From: Chloranthus sessilifolius
Lineage: Eukaryota > Streptophyta > Magnoliopsida > Chloranthales > Chloranthaceae
Length of the DNA stretch: 64,000 bases
Direction: 5' to 3'
NCBI GenBank assembly: GCA_021018995.1
Contig: CM037596.1
Span: forward strand, 7,639,501 to 7,703,500
In this document: positions 34,736 through 46,188 of the stretch, piece by piece
Layout of the letters: every line of letters begins with the position of its first letter
Numbering within the stretch: position 1 is the first letter of the stretch
Made by a program: the position numbers and the translations under genes
Notes under the pieces: generated by a model
Told to the model about the DNA's origin: nothing
The model's input: the letters and a program-made list of their open reading frames with translations, nothing else
Databases searched by the model: none

Positions 34736-35044
34736 TGCATCTTCGCTTGCTCTTTATAGTAAAGTGTCTCATACTTTCTATTTTACCGATTGAATACTTC
34801 AAATTCACTCTTTGCTAGATAATGACACAATCAAATACTTTTTTATGATTGCTTGGGCGATCTAGAATTATAGAAATCAGATTAATTCAAGAAGGAGCGG
34901 GCCTAATATTCCCCTTACAATGAAAGAAGTCGAAATCTACTTAAGAGAATTTCGAAAAGCCAACTCCCCACCTATCCACAGCAACTTGGCGGTCAATGCC
35001 AATTCGCCAAAAAAGTGGAAACCTCCTCCAATTAACTCTTTAAA

Positions 35045-35490
35045 GTAAACTACGATGGGGCTTGGTACAACAAATCTAAGTCGGGAGACATTGGTGTGAC
35101 CATAAAAAATGATAAGGGTTCTTTAGTATCTTCATTGGCCAATTGTCATCCTCATGTGTCCTCCCCGGATCATGTTGAAGCTTTGGCCATTCTCCATGGT
35201 ATTCAACTAGCCTCGAGCCATAACGTGCATAATATTACTATTGAAGGTGATTCTTCAAATGTTCTAAACTCCATTACTAGGGACGACATGGACTCCTCGC
35301 CTCTAGGACCCATTTTCAAAGAGATTAAGGATTGGACCAAGGAATTTAGATCTCTTAAGTGGAATTTGGTTAATAGGGATTCCAATTCCGTGGTTGATTG
35401 GTTGTCTAAAATAGGTCTAAATGTTGAGCAATGTAATATTTGGTGGGGTGATGATGCCCCTGACCAAATCAAAATTTATGTAGCAAATGG
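35045..35490 (+). pseudogene. LINE ORF2 RNase H domain
   Basis: RVT_3-type RNase H: VNYDGAWYNKSKSG (first Asp; a stop interrupts near 35046), DHVEALAILHGIQLA (Glu), ITIEGDSSNVLNSI (Asp) and NSVVDWLSKIGLNV (last Asp). The frame is open from 35096 and runs into the hAT-like right arm without a stop, so the apparent protein end at 35740 is not real. It is homologous to, but clearly diverged from, the fragment at 19197-19646. Confidence 0.85.
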
Positions 35491-35600
35491 TTTAGACCGG
35501 TCTGTCAGGTCAAGTTTTAAAACCCAAACCCGATTTGTAACAGGTCGGGTCTCCAAAACCCGCCAGGTTGACCCGACCCATTTGCACCCTTACTGTCCAA

Positions 35601-35918
35601 TAGTAAAAGAATTAAAGGTTGGTTCGAGAATATACAAAAAAAAAAAAAAAAGGCCCGCAGGCTCATGGTCTCACCATAAACCGCCTCCCCGCATGGTTGG
35701 ACGTTGGTTGGCACATCACGACAAAATGGGTATGTGTTAACTCGGAGGATGTGGGCCCGGGGCTACCATCTAGCTAAGCCCTCCGGCCTGAATACCTCAG
35801 AGAGAGAGAGAGAGAGAGGACGACTTTGACCATCTAAGTCATATAATTAACCACTCTTTACCCGTGCACTACACGCACACCCAATCCGCTGACAGACCTA
35901 ATCGAAAAAGTAGCGTAT
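35601..35918. other. GC-richer spacer with A16 and (GA)n runs
   Basis: It contains A16 (35636-35651), a GC-rich stretch (GGCCCGCAGG, CCGCCTCCCC) and (AG)10 at 35799-35819. No gene is seen. Confidence 0.6.
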
Positions 35919-36586
35919 GATATTGATCAGTGCCGAAATATGACTATATTTCGCAGCTTAATTCCTATATTTAGGTAGCCGATGAAAGTATCTGATGGTG
36001 GTTATGTTCCTTCAATGTTTACAGGTGTTTCTGACCGTTGGATTGTTAAAGAGCGTAAAAAATGATAATTAAAGGTTACACAAGAACTGTAGATCAAAAA
36101 GGTCAAAAGAAGCATCGAAATCTATGAAGTAGCTCAACATCCACCAGGAGAATGGAGACTCTACCTATATATGTCAATTGATTGAGAACCAAGTGTCAAT
36201 CGATTGGAGTATCTCTAATCTCTATTCTCAATCCCTTCTCTCACTCTTGGGCTCACATTCTCTCTTTTCTTTTAGGGTTTTCTTTGGGTAGATTGTACGT
36301 AGGCTTTTGCATTTCTTTTCTTTTACAGTTTGTGAAATCATAGATTGTATTTAGGAAAAGCATTGTAAAAAGACCTTTGGATAAATAAAAAGTGCATATT
36401 TAAGAGAATGACTTCGAGTTTACAACGAGATCGCACACCAAGGATGAGCCGCTAAATCATTTGTTCAAGGAGAATGCGAGCCCCAGATAAGTAACATTTT
36501 TATGATTAACTCCACTGTCTCTTAATTTCATCATGAAATCATTCTGTTAAAAAGTGTGCTTAAATTGAATATTTTTTGAATACTTT

Positions 36587-39076
36587 TGTAATATCCCGAA
36601 AAATCGCGTTAAACAGTGACCTCGGGATTCGTGCCCGATTGGTCGCAGGTTTGACCAATTAGGAGTTCAATGGTTGACATAGAGTGTGATGAACGGATGA
36701 GATGTGATGGTTTGAGAGATTGTGTGGTGTGTGGTCACATTCACCTACAGTGGTGTATGTGCTCAACACACAAGGAAGGGGATAGATAAAAGGGTTTAAT
36801 AACCCTAAAATATGTATTTTGGTTGTTGAAGGAGAGTAAAGAAGAGAGAGAGAGAGAGAGAGAAAAGTAAAGAGGGGAGTTATTGCAACTGACTGGAAGG
36901 AGGATTCAAGCGATAAAAGCCGGATTTGACACGGTTTGGATCCGTTAGAGCCAAAGTTGGAACCCTAGCCTTTCCAACCACTAGATCTAATCAAATTGAG
37001 ATTTGATTGAGGTAAAATTCTTGTGAATTAAATGCATAAGATATGGGAGGTTAATCGTAGTTAGAATGGTATAAAATGTAGGGTAAAAAGGCTTAGAAAA
37101 AAAAGGAAAATAAATGGAGAAAGATTTGGAAGAACAGCCAGAAGGGGGCAAAATCTGGCAATTTCGATTAATCGAAATTGGGTTTCGATTAATCAAAATT
37201 GGCTAAGAAGTTGAAAAGTCAGAGGACCCCGATTTCGATTAATCGAATTGAGTTTCGATTAATCGACTTTGATTTTCGATTAATCGAATTGAGAATCGAT
37301 TAATCGACTGTGAGCCTACAGTGGACTCCAGTGAAGAAAAGAAATGGGCTTGATGAAATCGACTAATCGAAATGAAGATTCGATTAATCGATTTGTAATT
37401 TTGATTAATCGATTTGGGATCGATTAATCGATTTTGGAAACTCGATTACTCGAGTTGAGAATCGACTTAATAGAGCAGAGAATTTTGATTAATCGAATTG
37501 GGTTTTCGATTAATCGAATGGGAATCTCGATTAATCGATTTGAGAATCAATTAATCGATATTGACTTTCGATTAATCGATTTTTGAAATCGATTAATCGA
37601 CTGAGCCAATTGATGTTGACTTCTGAGTTTGACTTTAAGATCTTTGGGGGGTCTTGGACCTCCTTTATTGCATCCCTTGTGATGTGTTTCACATGTTATG
37701 TGGTACCATAGGTGGTACGTGTGAGCAAGTGCACAAGGAGCCACGTGGGACCTTGATGCATTGATCAAACAAAGACTTGAGGTAGGGAACTCCTTGAACA
37801 TGTACCTTATTTTATAAGAGCAAGTATGTAGTGATATAGATTTGAAATTCCAAATGTTTTATTACTTAAAGAGTTGGGAAAAGTGTGCGTGTGTGACATC
37901 AATAAAAGTAATCATAATGAGCCATCCCCAGTGGATGAAGAAGTAAAGAGATAAGAGCATCAGGTGTGATACAAGTGAACGGATACATCCCAGGGATGCA
38001 TCCAAGATTGGATCATGTTTGATAGGGCCTAACTGATATAAGATAGCACATTTATACGGTGAATAACTATATGTAAGGCACCGATATTTTTATTATTTGA
38101 GGTTTGATAGGGTACCCCACCGACATGGCAGGATATCTACAACTGACACGGCAGGATATCCGTGACCGATCTGGCGGCAAATCAGGCGGTCATGAGGCTT
38201 ATCCAGACAAGAAGCACACCCGTGTGTTGATTAAGACTAGTGAAACCCAGCCACCAATCCTCAGGGAAAAGGGGCTTGGGTACTATTTGTATTCCCAGGG
38301 AATACGTTAAAAGTGTCTATATAGATGACGATGATGGGTATCTCATCAGGGCTCGATGCTATATTGCTCGGGGATTATTTAAGTTGAAAGTTTAAGTTTT
38401 GTTTTAGGCCTTTTCAGCATCATTCATGAATAAATAAAGACATGAGTAAACTACCAGTAAAATGTAATGCTTTTTAACTATTTTCATCAGTAACTGTATA
38501 GACACATCATGCATGACATATCATAGAATATATGTGAGTAATAATTTATATGTTCAACTGTATTTTGTTCCCTATTGAGCTAGGGTGTAGCTCACCCTAT
38601 AGACTATATGTCGCAGGTCCACTACTAGCAGCTGCCGAGGCTTCAGGAGACGCTGACCCCGGTGAGTCGGACCTTGCGGCCGGAGAAGAGTTGGAGCCAC
38701 CTCCTGAGGACTTCTTCTAGAGGACTCCATTGTGCCGCTTTGAGGGATTTTGGATAGAGATTTGTACGGCTTGATATGTCAAGCCTTGTTTTGACTAAAC
38801 AGCATACATGTATAAATTGGGATTATTCTTTTGGGGCGAACCATCCGTGATGATTTGCTATCATCGATGGTTCGGATCGGTTCTCCATTCATGCAGAGGC
38901 ATGAGGGTAGAACTGTCTTTTGAGAAATGCTTTTATGTAGATTTAAATTTCGCAGTTTCATTTACTATTTCATTTTGTGCTTGATATGCCAATGTTCCAT
39001 GCTTAGCTAAGGGGCACCGTCAAGATGATCGTGCTAATGGCACGAGTTTCGGGGTGCTAAAATTCGGGCTGTCACA
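36587..39076. repeat. Solo LTR, family D, copy 1
   Basis: It starts TGTAATATCCCGAAAA and ends TTCGGGCTGTCACA, flanked by a perfect duplication ACTTT (36582-36586 and 39077-39081). The aligned 3' LTR of element C confirms the empty site: GAATACTTTATTATGAC without the insert. Length 2490 bp, with no internal domains. Orientation is uncertain because both ends read TGTxAxA..CCCGAA; a TATAAG at 37813-37818 favours plus. Probably from a Ty3/gypsy element (inferred from length and ends). Confidence 0.9.
37163..37601. promoter_or_regulatory. TTCGATTAATCGAA palindrome array in D copy 1
   Basis: About eighteen copies of CGATTAATCG with flanks varying between TTCGATTAATCGAA and ATCGATTAATCGAT are spaced roughly 15-30 bp by T/G-rich linkers (TTGGG, TTGAG). 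The array ends about 210 bp before the TATAAG at 37813. Confidence 0.65.
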
Positions 39077-39643
39077 ACTTTATTATGACCGTTGATCTAT
39101 ATTATCAATGACCATAATCGCCAGATCTGTACCTGCAGGCCGATCTGGGCTACAGAGTGATTATATGTTCATGGTCGTGATTTAAGAATCTTGAGATACG
39201 CTATACTTTTTATATGATTCATACCGCAATGATAGGTTGAGTCATCGTTTTTAGATAGGGTATGCCGGATCGACGATCATGTTTTCTTACGATTCATTTT
39301 TCTAGATAAATGATGGTGTGATTGATGTGTTATGGAATTATGGGTTTAATGGTAGAAATGTTATAAATCTGGGGTAGCAAATTCCTTGATCATTCATAAA
39401 ATTGTCATTTTATTTATCATAAATTATTCTTGCTTAGATTAGTTATTTTTCTTGCATCTAGAATAGTGTGGTAATTGTTTAACAAATTAAATTTTCTCCC
39501 TTGGTACTTTCTTGGGCATTTCAAATCTCTTTAAGGATTAGTTAAATTTTATGTTTCTCTGTGGGTTCGACACCCTTAATTTTACCATACTACAACTGAT
39601 CTTGTGCACTTGCAAGGGTACAATTTAAAATCGATCAAATTTT

Positions 39644-39661
39644 TGGCGCCGCTGTCTGGGA
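39644..39661 (+). other. Primer binding site of element C
   Basis: TGGCGCCGCTGTCTGGGA lies six bases after the LTR end. Its first eight bases match the complement of the plant tRNA-Asp 3' end exactly, and the rest is partly matched. This is the usual Athila/Tat primer-site form. Confidence 0.75.
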
Positions 39662-40785
39662 ATCGGCGAAATTTTGATAAATTCAAAAAGATATTTGTGT
39701 GAAAGTGTTTAACAGTCAATCGATTGAGATCTCATCTTCAATCGATCGACTTTTTTCTGGGGTTGTGGCGTGCTGATGTGTCAATCGATTGATTCGAAAG
39801 TGTCAATCGATCGACTGTTTTGAGTGTTAATTTTTAAAATTCCAACAAGTAAAAATCTAAATTTTTAATTTCAAATTTTGAATATTGAAATTTTAGATTT
39901 TTAAAATTTGAATGATGAAAATTTGAAATTGTTGAAATTTGAAATATGGAGCTTGAAAGTTGAATTTTGATTTTTGAAATTTGAAATTTGCAATTTGAAT
40001 TTTGAGATTTAATTTTTAAATTGAATTTTGATTTTCATGTTCGAATTTTGATTTTGAAATTTGAAATTGAATTTCTAATTTGTAAAATCTTATTTCCCTT
40101 ATTTGCTTCTCTTTGATAAGATTTTGTGGAGTTCTTCTAGGAAGTAGAGGATTTTTACAATCTCTTGTTTAGAATTTAAAGAAGTCTTTTATTTTTTTCC
40201 TTCTTTTCCTCTTTTAGGTAAGATTTTGTAAGATTTTGTGGGATTGTTTTTAGATTTTAAAATTTTAATTTAAAATTTTAATATTTTAATTTTAATTTCG
40301 ATCTTTGAAATTTTAAATTTTAATTTCAAAATTTTAGAATTTCAATTATGACTTTCAATTTTTAAATTTTAATTTTTGAATTTTGAATTTTGAAATTCGA
40401 ATTAAAAAAAAAAAAAAAAACCAATAAAAATTTAATTTTCTTTTCTTCCGGCTATTGTTCATCTTAGAACTCAATCGATTGAAAAATTCTTTGTCAATCG
40501 ATTGAGAGTGGAATATTATTTGCTGTGGAAATTTTTGGAATTCTTTCAATCGATTGACTAGACCTTTGTTGCTTGCCTTCTCAGCTGACATTTTTGTGCT
40601 GTCCAGCTAAACTTTTGAACCTCAATCGATTGATTTTAATACATCAATCGATTGACGGATAAGTCTCTGTTAGAATATTGTTGTGTGTTTTATTTCAATC
40701 GATCAAGACCATTGCTTCAATCGATAAAAGCTAAAATTTATGAGTTTATTGTGGATTCATCAATCCTTATTTTGGGTTTTAGTGC
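39662..40785 (+). other. Leader of element C with palindromes and A/T-only block
   Basis: No ORF. Palindromes TCAATCGATTGA or TCAATCGATCGA occur at 39714-39830 (four) and 40468-40735 (about seven). Between them, 39835-40430 is an almost pure A/T block of repeated AATTTTGAA and TTGAAATTT words, a degenerate microsatellite. Confidence 0.7.
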
Positions 40786-42536
40786 ATGAGTTTCACTCGA
40801 TCTCATCACCCACATCTACAACCATTTAATCTTGAGATTGAACGGTCTTGCAGAGAGAATCGCAGAATTCAAAGGAATCAATATCATCATACTGAAATCA
40901 TGGCAGATCAAAGGCCAGAAATGAATGGGAACAATCAAAACATCAATAATGGAAATAATGAAAATAATAATCATGATAAGGGCCCAAGAACATTGGAATA
41001 TTATAATGATCCTGATTTTTACGAGAATCAGATAGTATCATGCATGCCCCCATTCTAGGAAACCATTATGAATTCAAATCCGCGATGATTCAAATGTTAC
41101 CGATTTTCTGTGGATTATCCAATGAAAATCTACATGGTCATTTAAATGAGTTTTCTGGGGTGTATAAAATGTTCAGAGTTCACAATGTCACCGACGAGAT
41201 AGCTAAGCAACAACTCTTTCTTTTCTCTTTAAGAGATAAGGCAAAAACTTGGTTCTATTCTTTAAAACCACAATCTATCCAGAGTTGGGCAGAACTACAC
41301 CGTCAATTCCTTAAAAAATATTTTTCGATGACTAAAATCATTGAATTGCATCAGAAGATTCAATTTTTCTCCTAACAACCTACAGAAACATTTCATGAAT
41401 GTTGGGAACGCTTTAAGGAATTGATCAGAAGTTGTCCTAATCATCAACTTCTAAGGTGGCAACAGGTTCAAAGTTTTTACAATGGACTGATTCCAAAAGA
41501 GAGACGCATGGTTGATACATCTTATGCAGGATCATGCACCAGAAAAGAGGTTGATGAAGTGTGGGCGTTGTTCGAAAAGTTATATCAAACCTCAATACAA
41601 AATGCGACAATGGGGTGAACTAACTTGGATATGGCACCTAAATCTCATGTGTTGACTAGAAATGGACTATATGATGTCAACAATAATACCTCAGATCTAT
41701 CAACAAAAGTTGACATGTCCAAACAAATGAACATGTTGTTAGTTACAACCAAGCAAGCTAAAATTCCCATCAACCCCACTGCTTGTTCAATTTGTGACCA
41801 CCCAGGTAACATGGCTAATGAGTGTCCAACCACTTTGTCATTCTTTCCTGATGAACCTACTCCTCAAGAGCAAGTGAATGTGACTCAATCTTATCAACGG
41901 CAAGGTAGGAACATGTACTCAAACACCTATAATTCGGAATGAAAAAATCACCCCAACTTAGGATGGGGAGGATCAAACCAAACTGGATAGGTGAACCAAT
42001 AGTACAAATCCAACATAACGAGTGAACAACAGAACTTTCGTCCACAACAGAATTCTAATTTATAACAGAATTCTCCCTACTATCATCCAAATTCTGAGTA
42101 CCGCAAAAATCAGAATTTCAATCAGAATTTTAATCAATCTCATACCACCGCGTCGAAAGAAGAAAAGATTATGCGAAATATACAAGCTTTTCAAAGAATG
42201 ATGATGGACCAATTTAGCCAATTGACTAATCAATTGAGTCAACGAGAGGAAGGTAGGCTTCCTAGGCAACCTATCAATAATCCTCGAGGCCAAGCATCAC
42301 CTGATGAAGGACCATCGAATAGTCAACAGTTGAAAGTTGTTACTGTGTTAAGAAGTGGGCGAGCAGTTGATAATCAAGTAGAAATGCCAGTGGTATCTAA
42401 TAAGAAAGAAGAAAAAGAAGCAACAAAAGGCAAGGGGCTAGATAAAGGAAAAGAGAAAGAATCTCCTCAAATTGTCTAATAAGGACCTGAAGAAGAACTA
42501 GAAAATGAACCACATTCCTATATCCCAAAGGCACCA
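40786..42536 (+). pseudogene. Gag of element C
   Basis: ATG at 40786 opens a 90-codon N-terminal part (IERSCRENRRIQRN, Asn-rich). A frameshift near 41040 leads to the capsid core: QMLPIFCGLSNENLHGHL, LFLFSLRDKAKTWFYSL, FLKKYFSMTK, ERFKELIRSCP and VQSFYNGL. This frame then continues through stops at 41373, 41616, 41940 and others to 42536. The zinc knuckle reads CSICDHPGNMANEC: the His of C-x2-C-x4-H-x4-C is Asn. The charged tail ends YIPKAP, exactly where the family D solo LTR inserted. Confidence 0.9.
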
Positions 42537-45134
42537 TGTAATAGCCCAAAAAATCACGCAAAAACTATGACCTCGGGATCCGTGCCCGATCGGTCACAAG
42601 TTTGACCAATCAGGAGATCATGAGTTAGCATAGAATGTGATGAACGGACGACATGTGATAGTTTGAGTGATTATGTGGTGTGTGATGTAAATGAGAAGTC
42701 ACTTACACCTACTGCGGTGTATGTGCTCAACACACAAAGAGGGAGATAGATAAAAAGGGTTTAATAACCCTAGATGGGTATTTTGGGTTGTTGAAGGAGA
42801 GTAAAGAAGAGAGAGAGAGTGAAGAGAGTGATTAATGCAAGAAGTGAATGCTAGTTGAGGAAGAGAGATTCAAGCAATAAACGCCGGATTCGACGCAAGG
42901 GATCCGTTAGAACAAAAGCTGGAAACCCTAGCCTTCCAACCATTGATTTGAAATTAACTTGAGATCTATTCAAGGTAAAATTTTTGTAAATAAGATACAT
43001 AGATTATAGGGGTTAAGTTGTGGTTAAATGTGGGTTAAATCATAGGATAATGGCTTAGAAAAATAGAGGAAAAAGTATGGGAAAAGATTGGGAAGAACAG
43101 CTCGAAAGGGCCTGAATCTGACAATTTCGATTAATCGAAATTGGCCAGGAAGTTGAAAGGTCAGAGGACCACGATTTTGATTATTCGAATTTGATTTCGA
43201 TTAATCGACTTTGGATTTCGATTAATCGATTTGGGGATCGATTAATCGACTGAGAACCTCCAGTGGACCCCAGGGGTTGAAGGAAATGACTTGAGGAAAA
43301 ATCGACTAATCGAAATGGGATTTCGATTAATCGATTTTAGTTTCGACTAATCGATTTGGGATCGATTAATCAACTTGTGAAAACTCGACTGTTCGAACTG
43401 AGAGCCTACTTTGCGAAAAGAAGCATTTCGATTAATCGAAATTGGATTCGATTAATCGAATGAAAACTCGACTGTTCGAACAGTGAAATTACTTTGCGAA
43501 AAGAAGAATTTCGATTAATCAAAATTGGATTCGATTAATCGAATGAGAACTCGACTGTTCGAACTGAGAATGGACTCTGCGAAAAGGAGAATTTCGATTA
43601 ATCGAAATTGCTTCGATTAATCGATACTGACTTTCGATTAATCGATTTTGGAGTTCGATTAATCGACTGACATAAATTATGTTGACTTTTGGGTTTGACT
43701 TTAAGATTCTTGGGGGATCTTATACCTTCTTTATTGCATCCTTTATGATGTGTTTCACCTGTTATGTGGTACCATAGGTGGTACGTGTGGACTAGTGCAC
43801 AAGGAGCCACGTGGGACCTTGATGCAATGATCAAATGAAGACTTGAGGTAGGGAACACCTTGAACATGTACTTTATTTTACAAGAGCATGTATGTAGTGA
43901 TATAGAATTCAATTCAAATGTTATTTCTTAAGAAATTGTGAAAAGTGTGTGTGTAACATCCATAAGAGTAATCATAATGAGCCATCCCCAGGGGATGAAG
44001 AAGTAAAGAGATAAGAGCATCAGGTGTGATGCAAGTAAATGGATACATCCCAGGGATGTATCCAAGGATTGAATCATGTTTGATAGGGCCTAACTGATAT
44101 AAGATAACACAATTACACGGTGAATAACTATATGTAAGGCACCGATATTTTTGTTATTTGAGGTTTGATAGGGTACCCCACCGACGTGGCGGGATATCCA
44201 CGACTGACACGGCAGGATATCCGTGACCGATACGGCGAAACCGTAGGCGGTCGGAGGCTTATCCCATACAGTAAGCACACCCGTGGGTGTTGATTGAGAC
44301 AAGTGAAACCCGCCACCAATCCCTGTGGAAAGGGGCTTGATACTATTTGTATTCCTGGGAATACGTTAAAACTGTCTATATAGATGACGATGATGGGTAT
44401 CTCGTCGGGGCTCGATGCTATATTGCTCGGGGATTACTTAAGTTGAAAGTTTAAGTTTTGCTTTAGGCCTTCTCAGCATCATTCATGAGTAAATGAAAAT
44501 ATAAGTAATCAACAGTAAAACGAAATGCTTTTAATCTGTTTCATTAACAACTGCATAGTTACATCATGCATGGCATATCATGGAATATATGTGAGTTATA
44601 ATTTATATGTTCAACCGTGTTTGTTCCCTATTGAGCTAGGATGTAGCTCACCCTATAGACTATACGTCGCAGGTCCACTACTAGCAGCTGCCGCGGCTTC
44701 AGGAGATACTGATCCCGGCGAGTCGGACCTTGCGGCCGGCGAAGAGTTGGAGCCACCTCCAGAGGACTTCTTCTAGAGGACTCCGTTGTGCCACTTTGAG
44801 GGATTTTTGGAGAGGTTTTGTACGGCTTGGTATGTCAAGCCTTGATTGTTGTTTAAAACCATGTACATAAGGAGTTGGGATTATTCTTTTAGGACGAACC
44901 ATCGATGATGATTTCTATCATCGATGGTTCGGATCGGTTCTCCATTCATGTAGAGGCATGAGGGTAGAACTGTCTTTTGGAGAGTTAATTAATATAGATC
45001 CAAATTCCGCAATTTCGTTTATTATTTTATTGAAATGCTTGATATACCAGTGTTCCGTGCTTAGCTAAGGGGCACGGTCAAGATGATCGTGCTGATGGCA
45101 CGGGTTTCGGGGTGCCGAAATCCGGGCTGTCACA
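42537..45134. repeat. Solo LTR, family D, copy 2
   Basis: It starts TGTAATAGCCCAAAAA and ends TCCGGGCTGTCACA, with a perfect duplication CACCA (42532-42536 and 45135-45139). It is colinear with copy 1 throughout, same orientation, 2598 bp. The gag/protease reading frame of element C resumes in the right phase after the duplication, confirming a clean solo-LTR insertion. The TATAAG seen in copy 1 is TACAAG here. Confidence 0.92.
43136..43668. promoter_or_regulatory. TTCGATTAATCGAA palindrome array in D copy 2
   Basis: This corresponds to 37163-37601 of copy 1 but is rearranged. CGATTAATCG units alternate with a CTCGACTGTTCGAACTGAGA-type unit (three times) and a TGCGAAAAGA unit, so unit number and order have changed since the copies split. 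Confidence 0.65.
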
Positions 45135-45139
45135 CACCA

Positions 45140-45951
45140 TTTCCTGAGTGTCTGACACCTCTATCTAGAATGGGGAAAGGAGCGTCAAAAATGGAAGAAA
45201 TCTTTGAAACACTCAAGCAAGTAAAGATAAATCTTTCATTACTTGAAACAATCAAGCAAGTTCTTGAGTACGCAAAATTTTTCAAAGATCTATGCACTCG
45301 TAAGAGAAAAGCACGTACTCAAGTTTCAAAGAAAGTATTCCTGACTAATCAAGTCAATTCGATATTGCAATTGGATGCACCTAAAAAACATAAGGACCCT
45401 GGAGTCCCAACTGTTCCATGCGTTATAGGTGGGCAATCAATTGGTAAGGCATTATTGGATTTGGGAGCAAGTGTCAACTTGATCCCATACTCAGTGTATG
45501 AGAAATAGGACTAAGCGACTTGAGACCCACGACAGTTACACTCCAACTTGCTGATAGGTCAGAAAGAAGACCTAGGGGTATTACTGAAGATGTTTTGGTT
45601 GGAATAGATAAATTTATCTTTTCAGTAGACTTTGTTGTGTTGGACATGGAACCACAAGTTAAATTCATTAATCAAGTTCCAATCATTCTTGGACGTCCGT
45701 TTCTCGCAACTGCTAATGCCTGCATCAATTGTCGAACGGGCGTCATGGATGTTTCTTTTGGAAACATGAAAGTCTGGCTTAATATATTTTATGCGATGAA
45801 CCATTTTTTCAATGAGGATGAGATTAATTGTTTCTACATCGATCAGGTGGACAAAGTAGTAGATGAAGCTTTACCATCAATGCTTACCAAAGAAGAATTC
45901 GAAACTGCTTTGTTGGCCATCTATGAGGAAAAAGGATCTAGAAAGAAATAA
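45140..45951 (+). pseudogene. Protease of element C
   Basis: The frame continues from gag: FPECLTPLSRMG, KMEEIFETLKQVKINL, FLTNQVNSILQ, then the retropepsin active site ALLDLGASVNLIPYSVYEK. A one-base deletion at about 45510 shifts the frame. The domain continues at 45520 with TVTLQLADRSERRPRG, VDFVVLDME, VPIILGRPFLATANACINC, ending at TAA 45949-45951. The linker to RT (45952-46188) stays in this frame but has a further TAA at about 46183. Confidence 0.88.
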
Positions 45952-46188
45952 CCAGAAGGGAAGAGGACGAGTTCATCAAGTGAAGATGATAAGTTATGTG
46001 AAATTGAGACTAAGGTGGAACCATTACTTATTGAGGTAAAGGATGAGTTGACACCATCAATCAGGCAACCACCAACTGTTGCATTGAAACAACTGCCTGA
46101 GTCACTCAAATATACTTTTCTGGGATCTCAAGAAACACTGTCGGTAATTATCTCATCAACATTATTGAAAGGGCAAGAGCATTAATTA

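Larger units (their letters stand above)
29640..35490 (+). mobile_element. LINE (plant L1-like), near full length, decayed
   Basis: A non-LTR retrotransposon with ORF1 (nucleic-acid-binding) and ORF2 (endonuclease, RT, zinc-binding region, RNase H) in the plant L1 order. The limits are approximate: they are set where coding similarity meets hAT-like arms, and I found neither a poly(A) tail nor a target duplication. The A16 run at 35636-35651 lies outside the hAT duplication and so is not its tail. A CACTA MITE (30022-30157) and a (TA)n run (34031-34091) interrupt it. Confidence 0.85.
29488..35592. mobile_element. hAT-like element 4, split by a LINE
   Basis: The left end TATGGGTGCAAACAAGTCAG and the right end ACCCATTTGCACCCTTA are inverted copies of the same hAT-type TIR. 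The flanking 8-mers are CTATCCAA (29480-29487) and CTGTCCAA (35593-35600), 7 of 8 identical. Only about 150 bp at the left (to about 29640) and 100 bp at the right (from about 35490) look like hAT sequence; the 5.8 kb between is a LINE. The LINE therefore landed inside a small hAT-like element. Confidence 0.75.
35924..39637 (+). repeat. 5' LTR of element C (interrupted and deleted)
   Basis: It pairs with 55934-57276. A family D solo LTR is inserted at 36587-39076. Without it the LTR is about 1.22 kb, against 1.34 kb for the 3' LTR. The difference is a deletion near 36208, which removes the sequence equivalent to about 56216-56340 of the 3' LTR, including its TATA box and two palindrome pairs. 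Confidence 0.9.

Noticed and set aside
35636..35651. A16 as the poly(A) tail of the LINE
   Set aside because: Lies outside the right 8-bp duplication of the hAT-like element that encloses the LINE.
37163..37601. Regular short repeats with spacers that look CRISPR-like
   Set aside because: Repeats are 10-14 bp, variable, spaced irregularly, inside a plant LTR and without cas genes.
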